Part shown: positions 50,622 through 59,002 of the stretch, in pieces | Numbering within the stretch: the first letter of the stretch is position 1 | Layout: each line of letters starts with the position of its first letter | From: JANQOZ01 sp045106555 | Lineage (GTDB): Bacteria > Pseudomonadota > Gammaproteobacteria > Xanthomonadales > SZUA-38 | Direction: 5' to 3' | Assembly: GCA_045106555.1 (NCBI GenBank) | Contig: JBGCET010000033.1 | Location: 16,357 to 80,356, forward strand | DNA length: 64,000 nucleotides | Made by a program: the position numbers and the translations under genes | The notes under the pieces: generated by a model | Databases searched by the model: none | Seen by the model: only the letters and a program-made list of their open reading frames with translations | What the model was told of the DNA's origin: nothing

Positions 50622-52202
50622 CTATCCTGCGGCCTCAGCGACGGTGACTAGATCCTTGCCGACGGTTTCCGGAAGTTCTTGTGCTTCATCTTGTCGTGAA
50701 AAACGGCGAACAATTGCCTGCAGATCGAAGATCAACAAATCACTGACTTTTCCTGTACCGCTGGTGTCGCAACATACTGCCTGCATTATGTCTTCGCTAA
50801 CTTTTCTTTCTCGGCAGGCAGAGTTTGATCGAATGTCTCTCACTTGATTCATTGGCACACGAACAATGGCGTCTATGCTGTCTACTGCAAGACCTATACG
50901 CGCCCGATCAGTTTGAAAAATAAGCACCTTTTGATTTTCACTAAAGTCGCCATCCAAATCATAAATAGTTCGCGCATTGGCTATGCTAATTAGCTCTCCA
51001 CGTAGATCCAATATTCCTGCGAAGTGAGAATCTAGCTTCGGCGGGACAAGCAAATTCTGCGGAAGGTCGACCACTTCGGAAACGTCGGTAATCGGCAATG
51101 CGTACAACCTATCAACGGAAAAGGTCAAGTAGGTACCGGTGGGTTGTTGTGACGCCGCCAGCCGCAGACCTTCTTTGTGTGAGACACTCTCAAACAGTGA
51201 CTCACAGACCTCAAAAGCGTCTCTCACATCCTTTAACTGGAGCAGTTTAAGGACGTCGATTTGGATAATTTCTTGTCCGCAGTTGGGAGAAATACAGCCT
51301 GTAAAAACCTCTCCACCTGACTCAGCGAATAGTGGAAAATCTGACGTTTCATCTTCGAAGTAATTGATAATGTCGCAGACATTGTCAACTAGCAATCCGA
51401 CATTATTGTTAAGCCCACGAACAACCAAGACGAATTGATCCGAGAGACTTGGGGCGGTCCCAGGGCGTTCAACCTTCAGAGCCACTTGCATATCAATCAA
51501 TACGATTGTTGTATCCCTGAACTCAAGGGTGCCTCGCAACAAGCGACCGTTACTCAGTCGTTGATCTACATCAGTAGCCTTTACGATTTCCTGAACCTGG
51601 TCCATACAGATCCCTAGCTGCGCGTTGCCGACTTGAAAGTGGAAACTCTGAAATCTTCTTCCACGCGACGCATTTTTCACGAGCCTTAGTTGCTGTTTTG
51701 GCGTAGTTTTGGGGATTCTCGGCAATCCCTGGGACTCTACTATCGCCTGTGCATTAAGCACCTGAACAATTCGTGAACTGTCATCGAAGCGGAACGCACC
51801 CAGCGCAATTCCAGCCTCGCTGGTGCTCGAGTAATCAGTATAACGACCACAAACGCGTTGCCCTGAAAATACCTCGCCCGTCTTGTCAAACAGCATGCCG
51901 ATATGAAATTGGCGGTAGTTGACGACCGCGACCTTCATCTCAGAAAGGTCAGCCTCACCGGACCGTATGTCAAAGACCTGACGAAGATTGAATACCGGGA
52001 TCACCATGTCACGGAGGGTCATTATTCCGACCATAGCTGCCGGCGCCAATGGCTGAGGAGTGAATGCTTTTGGGGAATTGACGACGTCTCTCAGGCACTG
52101 CACCGGCAAAGCAAATTCCCCTTCACCAAGAAAAAACGACCCGTACACTTCGCTCGCCGGATCGACTAAGAGTTCTTCTGACTGGGTTGTAGCTATCGTC
52201 AT
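50622..52202 (-). CDS. Triple CheW-domain protein
   Basis: A 526-residue protein with three CheW-like domains. Their starts are about residues 18 (YGSFFLGEGEFALPVQCLRDVV), 184 (FQSFHFQVGNAQLGICMDQVQEIV) and 354 (GTYLTFSVDRLYALPITDVSEVV), each showing the strand-turn-strand with E-I/V-V. CheW normally couples receptors to the kinase CheA. Multi-CheW proteins could gather receptors into a cluster. It is the last gene of the operon 55451 to 50622 and overlaps cheD by 4 nt. No CheA, CheY or CheB gene is present here. Confidence 0.88.
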   Translation of the reverse strand: MTIATTQSEELLVDPASEVYGSFFLGEGEFALPVQCLRDVVNSPKAFTPQPLAPAAMVGIMTLRDMVIPVFNLRQVFDIRSGEADLSEMKVAVVNYRQFHIGMLFDKTGEVFSGQRVCGRYTDYSSTSEAGIALGAFRFDDSSRIVQVLNAQAIVESQGLPRIPKTTPKQQLRLVKNASRGRRFQSFHFQVGNAQLGICMDQVQEIVKATDVDQRLSNGRLLRGTLEFRDTTIVLIDMQVALKVERPGTAPSLSDQFVLVVRGLNNNVGLLVDNVCDIINYFEDETSDFPLFAESGGEVFTGCISPNCGQEIIQIDVLKLLQLKDVRDAFEVCESLFESVSHKEGLRLAASQQPTGTYLTFSVDRLYALPITDVSEVVDLPQNLLVPPKLDSHFAGILDLRGELISIANARTIYDLDGDFSENQKVLIFQTDRARIGLAVDSIDAIVRVPMNQVRDIRSNSACRERKVSEDIMQAVCCDTSGTGKVSDLLIFDLQAIVRRFSRQDEAQELPETVGKDLVTVAEAAG

Positions 52203-52681
52203 TTTTCTAACGCCCTTGGAAGGATTTCTATCTGATATTCGAGTGAACTCGAATTTATTGAGATATTTCGCCCGTTGTGGCCGCCGGTATCTTGCTGAAT
52301 TATGGGAATGTTCATCTCATCAAGCACGCTAAGTGCACTTTCAGTATTTGATTTACCGACCTCAATTTTTGAAACGTCATGGGTTCCCATCATCGAACCG
52401 CCCCCCGCCACCACTGCTTGCAAACGGCCATGCTCACCGGGTCCAAGTCTCAGCAACCCAATGGCGGCCATGACGGCCTGATTGACCCATCGCCCCTTAC
52501 GCGATGGATCTGGTCTTGAATTAAATGGCAAAAGACTATGACTCAGCGTGCACATTCCGCGTTCGCGATCCAGCAGAATAATCCCAACGCAGGACCCCAG
52601 AATAGCCTGCAGCTTTGCCTCCCGGTATCCAAGTTTGACCTCGCCGATATGGACATTGATCTCCTCAAACTCCGCCATCAA
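52199..52681 (-). CDS. cheD: CheD receptor glutamine deamidase
   Basis: A 160-residue CheD. The catalytic Cys lies in LGSCVGIILLD and the catalytic His in CTLSHSLLP, with the usual VAGGGSMMG stretch. CheD deamidates Gln residues in chemoreceptors and can act with CheC. It lies between cheR and the triple-CheW gene with 4-nt overlaps at both ends (52678-52681, 52199-52202), so all are translated together. Confidence 0.92.
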   Translation of the reverse strand: MMAEFEEINVHIGEVKLGYREAKLQAILGSCVGIILLDRERGMCTLSHSLLPFNSRPDPSRKGRWVNQAVMAAIGLLRLGPGEHGRLQAVVAGGGSMMGTHDVSKIEVGKSNTESALSVLDEMNIPIIQQDTGGHNGRNISINSSSLEYQIEILPRALEK

Positions 52682-53520
52682 GCTGACATTGCAACAGGTG
52701 AAGCTAAGACATCATTTTCCCGGGATGCTTGATAGACCAGCGCTTCGACAACAAGAAATGAACGATCGTCTTGAGGCAAATTTTCTGCCTCACCAATGAT
52801 CAACACCCCACCATCAGCAATGACAGTACGCACGTTGTTCAATACTTGGCGTTGATCTTCTTGATTGAAATAAATCAAGACATTTCTGCACAAAACCAGG
52901 TCGAAAGTGGCACTAATACCCCCTGTATCAAATAGGTTATGAGCGGCGAACTTCACATTGTTTTTGATGAGATCGACAACTTTAAAACCATCACCTGCCT
53001 CTTCGAAATACTGTCGGAAGAACTCTGGCCTTGACTGCTTGAGACGACTAATAGGCCGTCCGCTATAAACGCCGGCCTGACAGGTCTTGATGACCTCCTC
53101 GGAAATGTCTGAGGCAAAAACCGAATATCGGAAGCTCGGGTTTAAACGGCGGTATTGGTCCATCATCATGGCAACACTGTAGGCCTCCTCGCCGGTCGAT
53201 GCAGCGGCAGACCAAACCCGACACTCGGCGCCAGGATTGTTCGCATGGAACTGAGGGAGGAATCGATGTTGCAGATAGTCCCAAACCCTATCTGTGCGAA
53301 AGAAATAGGTTTCGTGGGTGGTGACTTTGTCAACAAACATGGCCTGTTCACTTGGATCTTCCAGCACGGCGGAATAATAGTCATCCAAACATTCCATGGC
53401 TAAGGCCCGCATTCGTCGACCAACCCTGGAGGTCAACATAGATCTGCGAGTCTCAGCAATACTGACGCCTGTCAGATCGTGGGTGAGCCTGCGAAACTTA
53501 TCAAACTGACGCTGATTCAC
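52678..53520 (-). CDS. cheR: CheR chemoreceptor methyltransferase
   Basis: A 280-residue CheR. The SAM-binding core reads CRVWSAAASTGEEAYSVAM, followed by DLVLCRNVLIYF (the CRNV motif). An N-terminal helical domain (SRVGRRMRALAMECLDDYY) is that of CheR. It would methylate Glu residues of the receptor upstream. It overlaps the receptor stop by 4 nt (53517-53520). There is no C-terminal tetratricopeptide extension. Confidence 0.93.
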   Translation of the reverse strand: MNQRQFDKFRRLTHDLTGVSIAETRRSMLTSRVGRRMRALAMECLDDYYSAVLEDPSEQAMFVDKVTTHETYFFRTDRVWDYLQHRFLPQFHANNPGAECRVWSAAASTGEEAYSVAMMMDQYRRLNPSFRYSVFASDISEEVIKTCQAGVYSGRPISRLKQSRPEFFRQYFEEAGDGFKVVDLIKNNVKFAAHNLFDTGGISATFDLVLCRNVLIYFNQEDQRQVLNNVRTVIADGGVLIIGEAENLPQDDRSFLVVEALVYQASRENDVLASPVAMSA

Positions 53521-55451
53521 GGACTGGGGCTAACTGAGGTCAATAGCTCCGAGGCCTGAGTAGCCAGCGTTCGCGTAGATCCAACAATAACGGACGTCGC
53601 GCCTGCTGATGACTCAGCGGAATGAGCCACACTCTCAATGGCGCTGGCCACATCTTTCGCTACCGCCTGTTGCTCTGTAACCGCAACCGAAATCTGAGAG
53701 ATGGAGTTTGACGTCAGCACAACGCCTTCGACAATACTCTTGAAGGCATCAGCGGCCTGCTCCGATATTGCACATCCACGTTCAATGCGCTTGGTGGATT
53801 CGTTAATTAGCTTGGAGATGTTCTGCGCCGCCTGGGAGGAACGTTCAGCGAGTTTGCGCACCTCATCTGCCACAACCGAGAAACCTAAGCCGTGCTCGCC
53901 GGCTCGCGCCGCTTCAATTGCCGCGTTGAATGCGAGCAAGTTAGTCTGGCCAGCAATTTCACCAATCACCATCAATATGTTTCGAATCTCCTCTGAAGAT
54001 TTCTCAATCAATTCCATGGCTTCGATGGATTGTTCAATGGCATTCACGCCAGCTTCCGCTTTTTCCCGCGTGGTGCTGGCCTGCTGATCGGCAGAACGGG
54101 AATTTTGCGCAATCGAATCGATGGATGCGCTCAATTCCTCAACGCAACCCGTCATTTCCTCGGATGTTGCACCAAGGCTTTGGACGCTATTGGCCACTTT
54201 CTCAATTTCACTGGAAATCTGGTGCGACATCGTTTCCACCGACATGCTGATTTCACTCACGTTTTCCTGTAACTCGCTGCGAGCCTTGACTTCAGCGGTG
54301 ATGTCAGTGGCAAATTTAACGATTTTGATTATTTCGCCATTGGGTCCCAACACCGGGTTGTAGTTACCTAGAATCCACACCGGCTCTCCATTGTGCCCGA
54401 CTCGCTCAAACTCACCAGAAAACGACTTCCCATCGTTCAGGTCACGCCAAAACTGCTCGTAATCGGGAGAACCAACCTGGTCTTTTCGACAAAACATGCG
54501 GTGGTGGTTACCAAGCACCTGGTCTTCTCGATAACCCATTGCGGTAAGGAAATTGTCGTTAACCTTGGTTGCAATGCCATCAGGCGTAAATTCAATAACC
54601 GCTTGAAGCCGATCAATGGCTTGCAGTTTCGCCTCATTGTCTGCGGTACTGATTTTTTGCGCCGTAACGTCAGAAGCAAACTTAACGATTTTTATCACTT
54701 CTCGTTCAGCGTTATATACCGGGTTATAGGACGCATTGATCCAAACGTCACTTCCATCTTTCGCTACTCGGTGAAACTCTCCCGCGTTAAACTTGCCAGC
54801 CGCCAGGCGCTTCCAGAACTCCTTGTATTCCCCGCTGCTAGAGTATGCGGGGTCGCAGAACATGCTGTGGTGTTTGCCCGCGATTTCGTCAAGGGTGTAT
54901 CCGAGTACCGTCAGGAAGTTTTCGTTTGCTGTCCGAACCACCCCATTGAGATCAAATTCGATCACGGCTTGCACCCTATCGATGGCGGCTAACAGCGCTT
55001 CGGAGTTCGCATTTTTCTGCTTGGATTCCGTGACATCTGTGGCGAACTTGACGACTTTGGCAACTTTTCCGTCAGCATCAAAAACCGGATTGTAAGAGGC
55101 GTTTAACCAAATCATACTGCCCTGTTTGTTCAGCCGAACACATTCGCCAGACCAAGTCTTTCCTAGCCCAAGGTTTTTCCAAAAAACTTCATATTCTTTA
55201 GAACGTGAGTATTCGGATTGACAGAAAATCTGATGATGTTGGCCGGAAATTTCGTCCAAACTGTAACCCATAGCATCTAGAAACAATTGATTCGCCGTCA
55301 AAATTGTCCCCGAAGGATCAAACTCAATCACTGCCTGTACCTTGTTAATCGCCTCTAGATAGGCTGAAAAACTGTCGCTATTGTCTGCAGATGCTCTGGC
55401 GGTGGTAACTTTCTTACTAACTTTTGCGTTCAAACCCTGCTCCAAACTCAT
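53517..55451 (-). CDS. Soluble methyl-accepting chemotaxis protein with three PAS domains
   Basis: A 644-residue receptor without membrane segments. Residues ~30-390 hold three similar PAS/PAC units, each with an HH-x-x-FC element (HHQIFC, HHSMFC, HHRMFC) and closing KIVKFA-S/T-DVT. The C-terminal signalling domain contains GEIAGQTNLLAFNAAIEAARAGEHG, the kinase-contact hairpin, and the VADEVRKLAERS helix. The repeats resemble each other closely, suggesting recent duplication. It is the first gene of the operon; the C-terminus is LTSVSPSP, without a pentapeptide tether. Cytosolic sensing of redox or a small molecule is likely. Confidence 0.92.
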   Translation of the reverse strand: MSLEQGLNAKVSKKVTTARASADNSDSFSAYLEAINKVQAVIEFDPSGTILTANQLFLDAMGYSLDEISGQHHQIFCQSEYSRSKEYEVFWKNLGLGKTWSGECVRLNKQGSMIWLNASYNPVFDADGKVAKVVKFATDVTESKQKNANSEALLAAIDRVQAVIEFDLNGVVRTANENFLTVLGYTLDEIAGKHHSMFCDPAYSSSGEYKEFWKRLAAGKFNAGEFHRVAKDGSDVWINASYNPVYNAEREVIKIVKFASDVTAQKISTADNEAKLQAIDRLQAVIEFTPDGIATKVNDNFLTAMGYREDQVLGNHHRMFCRKDQVGSPDYEQFWRDLNDGKSFSGEFERVGHNGEPVWILGNYNPVLGPNGEIIKIVKFATDITAEVKARSELQENVSEISMSVETMSHQISSEIEKVANSVQSLGATSEEMTGCVEELSASIDSIAQNSRSADQQASTTREKAEAGVNAIEQSIEAMELIEKSSEEIRNILMVIGEIAGQTNLLAFNAAIEAARAGEHGLGFSVVADEVRKLAERSSQAAQNISKLINESTKRIERGCAISEQAADAFKSIVEGVVLTSNSISQISVAVTEQQAVAKDVASAIESVAHSAESSAGATSVIVGSTRTLATQASELLTSVSPSP

Positions 55452-55705
55452 CCAATGTTGTTTGTAAGTAATGTATCCGTTGGGTAACGGTGAACGGCAG
55501 GTAGAACAGAAACTTTAGGCTTAGCAAAGAACGAAATAAGCAAGCCCGTTGAAACAACGAAGAGGACTGGACTCCAGTACCTATAGAAGGGCCACTGATT
55601 GCCCTCACACAAACACCTTGGCGCAAGGCGATACTTGCTATGCAGACTCAAGTTGCCCTCTCATCCGCCGATAATAAGACCGCTTAAACAAATGACACCA
55701 CAATA

Positions 55706-55948
55706 ATGAGTGACATCCAGCAAGACCCGAAAAATCGCTGCCCATTTGTGACCAAATGTCCGATGTTCCCCATATTTGTGAACGATTTTGGGCTAAAGGT
55801 CTTCAAAACCACCTACTGCCATTCGAGCCAATTCGGCCGTTGCCATCGACATCAGATCGCAATAACCGGAACGATGCCTGACTCAGACCTGTTGCCGAAT
55901 GGGCGAAAACTGGTGAGCGCTACAAGGTCAGGTCGTGAGTCAGCCTGA
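55706..55948 (+). CDS. Small Cys-rich protein
   Basis: An 80-residue protein with four cysteines: C12 and C18 (RCPFVTKCPMF), then C38 (TTYCHSS) and C46 (GRCHRH). The spacing suggests a metal or iron-sulphur site. The block CPFVTKCPMF...YCHSSQFGRCHRHQI looks like a conserved small signalling protein, but I cannot name it. Its end overlaps the GTG start of the EAL gene by 14 nt, so the two are probably coupled. Confidence 0.6.
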   Translation: MSDIQQDPKNRCPFVTKCPMFPIFVNDFGLKVFKTTYCHSSQFGRCHRHQIAITGTMPDSDLLPNGRKLVSATRSGRESA

Positions 55949-57794
55949 ACCACAACATGGACTGGTTTTACTGGACCAAGCGGATGCAATTGACGATACC
56001 GCAATAAGCCTGCTGGGCGACCAGGGATTAGTGCCCCGGCGGTTTACCAGGGTTTCGGATCTCTGTCAGGCCATTGTCGATCACCAACCAGAGATCATTG
56101 TTTTTGTGCCGGGAGCACCGGACAGATCCGCCATGGATATTTGCGCCCAAATAACGGGCTGTCGCTCCTCTGGGCAAGATCGCTTTGTGGTCCTTTGTAC
56201 AGACCCAGATTGTGAGCCGAGCCAACTTGCCGCTCTAGGGATCGATGATCTATTCGCTTATCCAACAGCCTGGCCCACACTCGCCCGCCGATTAAAGCTT
56301 ATGGCCCTTAGCAATCAGAAGACCAAGCTCGGCATCCAATCGGATACCGGTAATAATCTGCCACCGCTTTCACAAACCGAAAATCTGTCAAACGAAACTG
56401 CTATGGAGGCAGGAGATCAGGTCCTGTTGGTGGCAAGCCACCGCCAACGGGCTCAACGGATACTGCTCAACGCCTTAGAGAGGCAGTCCGAGGGCGCAAT
56501 ATTGATGGTCCAGATTCACGCATTGAGCGGCGTTTTCCGGAGTTTTGGTTATTCCAAAGGGGCCAAAATGCTTGATCGGTTCAGCAGCCTCTTAACTGCG
56601 TGCATTCGAGCAGAGGATGACGTGGTGGCTCTGAATGATATGCCAACAGACCGCAGCATGGTGGCTCAGGTTGCCGACGCCGACTTTGCCGTTCTATTGA
56701 GCTCCAGCGACCGATCAGTCTCTCTGGACGTACTGGGTGCACGTATTCGGCGCACCGTTGGTGACCACATCACTATTGACGGCGAATGTATTCCATTGGT
56801 GTTTTCGTTTGGGTACGCTGCCTGGCCAGATGATGGCATCAACGCCGATGAGATTTTGATGGCAGCATGCAAGTCCGCCCGCGCGACAACAACTGACAGT
56901 CTCAGCGCCGGCGCCATGCCCAATCAACAACCGCAAATGCTGGCCTCACTCTATGACGCCGTGGCACAGAAAAATATTGAGCTCGCGTATCAGCCAAGGG
57001 TGGCAGCAGGATCAGGCAAAATACTGGGGTTCGAAGCGCTCGCCCGCTGGTATCGCAACGGCGAACTGGTGCCGCCGGACGCTTTCATCCCGGTTGCCGA
57101 AAACAACGGCCTAATCGGACAGCTTGGCATGACAGTCGCAGAAACGGCCATCGCTCAGCATCAGCGTTGGCGCCAGATGGGGCTCGGCTGCGTGCCAATT
57201 GCCATCAACGTGTCACCCTATCAATTTGATGACGAAGATTTCAGTCACCGGCTACTGGAAGTGTGCCGGAAGAACCGCACAGATCCTCGCTGTATAGAGA
57301 TTGAGGTCACAGAGAGCAGCGTACTACGTGACGAAAGCGCCACGCTTAGCCAGCTGAAAGTTTTGCGCGACGCCGGGATGCGAGTCGCCCTGGACGACTT
57401 TGGGACAGGATACTCTTCTCTATCCCACCTGCAAAAACTCGAGCTGGATGCTCTGAAGATCGATCGAAGTTTTATCAGCCAGCTCTCTGACCCTACCTCC
57501 GACCCCGGCCTGGTAGTTAGCATCATCGGTATCGGTATCAATCTGGGGCTAAGCGTCGTCGCTGAGGGTGTGGAAGAACTGGATCAGGCCGAGATGCTGC
57601 ATGAGTGGGGGTGTCACGAATTGCAGGGGTATTACTACTCTAAGCCGGTTGATGCGAGTCAGGCCGAGGTGTTGCTAACGTGTCCCCGGCTCCCTGCGAA
57701 ACCGATTAAGCAAGCCCATTGTCGCAACGAAGAATGTTGGCCTCCAGAACATAGTCCAGAACCCAATCTAGAAACACTCAAACCCATGGCATGA
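55935..57794 (+). CDS. Degenerate-GGDEF / EAL c-di-GMP phosphodiesterase
   Basis: A 619-residue protein with three parts. The N-terminal ~120 residues are receiver-like (VLLDQADAIDD, IIVFVPGAPD) without the usual acidic/Lys set, so a pseudo-receiver. A GGDEF fold follows (~150-325), but the signature reads VADADFAVLL, so cyclase activity is unlikely. The C-terminal EAL domain is complete: FEALARW, NVSPYQF, EVTESS, DDFGTGYSSL, KIDRSF, AEGVE and LQGYYYSKP. Phosphodiesterase activity is expected. Start codon GTG, inside the end of the Cys-rich gene. Confidence 0.9.
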   Translation: MSQPEPQHGLVLLDQADAIDDTAISLLGDQGLVPRRFTRVSDLCQAIVDHQPEIIVFVPGAPDRSAMDICAQITGCRSSGQDRFVVLCTDPDCEPSQLAALGIDDLFAYPTAWPTLARRLKLMALSNQKTKLGIQSDTGNNLPPLSQTENLSNETAMEAGDQVLLVASHRQRAQRILLNALERQSEGAILMVQIHALSGVFRSFGYSKGAKMLDRFSSLLTACIRAEDDVVALNDMPTDRSMVAQVADADFAVLLSSSDRSVSLDVLGARIRRTVGDHITIDGECIPLVFSFGYAAWPDDGINADEILMAACKSARATTTDSLSAGAMPNQQPQMLASLYDAVAQKNIELAYQPRVAAGSGKILGFEALARWYRNGELVPPDAFIPVAENNGLIGQLGMTVAETAIAQHQRWRQMGLGCVPIAINVSPYQFDDEDFSHRLLEVCRKNRTDPRCIEIEVTESSVLRDESATLSQLKVLRDAGMRVALDDFGTGYSSLSHLQKLELDALKIDRSFISQLSDPTSDPGLVVSIIGIGINLGLSVVAEGVEELDQAEMLHEWGCHELQGYYYSKPVDASQAEVLLTCPRLPAKPIKQAHCRNEECWPPEHSPEPNLETLKPMA

Positions 57795-57824
57795 CCTGAT
57801 CATTTCAACCCGGCAAAATTGACG

Positions 57825-58577
57825 TCAGGATTGCTCTGGCCAATATAGGCGAAGGGGGTTGTCCAGCAATAGCTTGCGCTGTAACTCTTGTGTCGGCGCA
57901 ATTCGCGGGATCATGTTCACCAACTGACCGTCATCGGGGATTGCATCCTGCATATTGGGGTGGGGCCAATCGGTGCCCCAAAGACATCGATCGGGATAGT
58001 CCGCTACTAACGGCGCCACTGCGCTCGCAAAGTCATCCCACGGCGGGCCCGCGCTGTCCAATCGGTCTGGGCAGGTGGTCTTGACGTAGATGTCATCACG
58101 GCCATCAAGCAGCGCGCGTAAGGCTCGCATATCTGCCATTTTCCATTGATGCTCAATAAAGAGCTCCCGAGAGATATTCATCAGTTTGCGTTTGGTGAAA
58201 GGCAGAGGAATCGCTTTCATGGCACCGCAGTCAATCCGTGACCACACCGCATGGCAGTGCCGTCGCCCATTTTTTTCATGAAAGACGATGGCGCGTGGCT
58301 GGTTATCGAGCTTCAGGTCTTGCTCCACACGAAGGATTGCTGATTCGAACGCTTCAGTTGAGACATTCTGGCCTTTTGGTGGGTTAAGGCTGAGTGAGAA
58401 AAGGAACTGCCTGGCTTTTGTGGCTTTGCTAATGCAATAGGTTTCATTCAGGGCCGAGACTAAATCATCAGACACAAACCCGCGAAGCTCATGCACATCC
58501 AAATGATCGTTCTCATCTTTGAGCAGATGGTGTGCGAGATTTCTGGCGCCGCCACGTTGATTGCCTTGAAGGATCAT
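57825..58577 (-). pseudogene. In-frame fusion of truncated relaxase with amidohydrolase C-terminus
   Basis: A 250-residue open frame made of two unrelated parts. Residues 1-146 match the N-terminus of a MobA/VirD2-like relaxase: MILQGNQRGGARNLAHHLL and HEKNGRRHCHAVWSRID (H100, H107, H109). Residues ~150-250 are the end of an amidohydrolase-2 (LigI/dicarboxylate-lactonase-like) enzyme: DGRDDIYVKTTCPDRLD, RCLWGTDWPHPNM (catalytic metal Asp), RKLLLDNPLRLYWP. Neither is complete. The join near 58120-58140 marks where the island abuts a host catabolic gene. The product is probably not functional as either enzyme, though the frame is open. Confidence 0.8.
58120..58140. other. Island/host junction inside the fused gene
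   Basis: The homology changes here from relaxase (right side) to amidohydrolase (left side) within one frame, near codons 147-152 of the fused gene. No obvious long direct repeat was seen at this point. It may be an attachment-site scar, a deletion endpoint or an assembly join. Confidence 0.55.
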
Positions 58578-59002
58578 TTGATTGCGCGGCGCTGACCCAG
58601 GGCAGAGAGCAGTGCATCTCTCATCACGATAACGGCATCGCAGGCTTCCTGAAGCTCATCGCAAATCTCTCGGTCGACATCCAATGTGCCCATATTGGCG
58701 TGCCGAGCGAGTTGATTGAGGTTGGACGCTAGATGGGTCTGCCCAAGCATGGATAGGACAGCCGCTAGCTGTTCATCATTCACTTTAGGCCGCTGAACAA
58801 TCTTTCGCCTCGTAGCCTCTTGCCCAAGTAACTGTTCTCGAATGTATCGCCCCAGAGGCTGCCTGCCGGCGCGCTCTTCAAGGAGATTGCGCTCCTCAAG
58901 TGTCAATCGCACAGAAAACGGCGCAGGCTTATTCGGACATTTTGCTGTCTTCGTGTTGAACTTAGGGGTAATTGGGGACGGAAACGCTGATGGAGAGATC
59001 AT
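58574..59002 (-). CDS. MobC-like mobilization accessory protein
   Basis: A 142-residue protein. It has a ribbon-helix-helix-like front PFSVRLTLEERNLLEERAG followed by GRYIREQLLG, and a C-terminal helical part with HLASNLNQLARHANMG, the MobC-type NLNQLAR motif. Such proteins help a relaxase open the DNA at oriT. It overlaps the relaxase start (58574-58577) and the integrase stop (58999-59002) by 4 nt each, so these genes form one unit. Confidence 0.8.
   Translation of the reverse strand: MISPSAFPSPITPKFNTKTAKCPNKPAPFSVRLTLEERNLLEERAGRQPLGRYIREQLLGQEATRRKIVQRPKVNDEQLAAVLSMLGQTHLASNLNQLARHANMGTLDVDREICDELQEACDAVIVMRDALLSALGQRRAIK

Noticed and set aside
55452..55705. Gap between the receptor and the Cys-rich protein examined for promoters or RNA
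   Set aside because: Short open frames here are low-complexity and overlap the divergent promoter region; nothing supported a gene.
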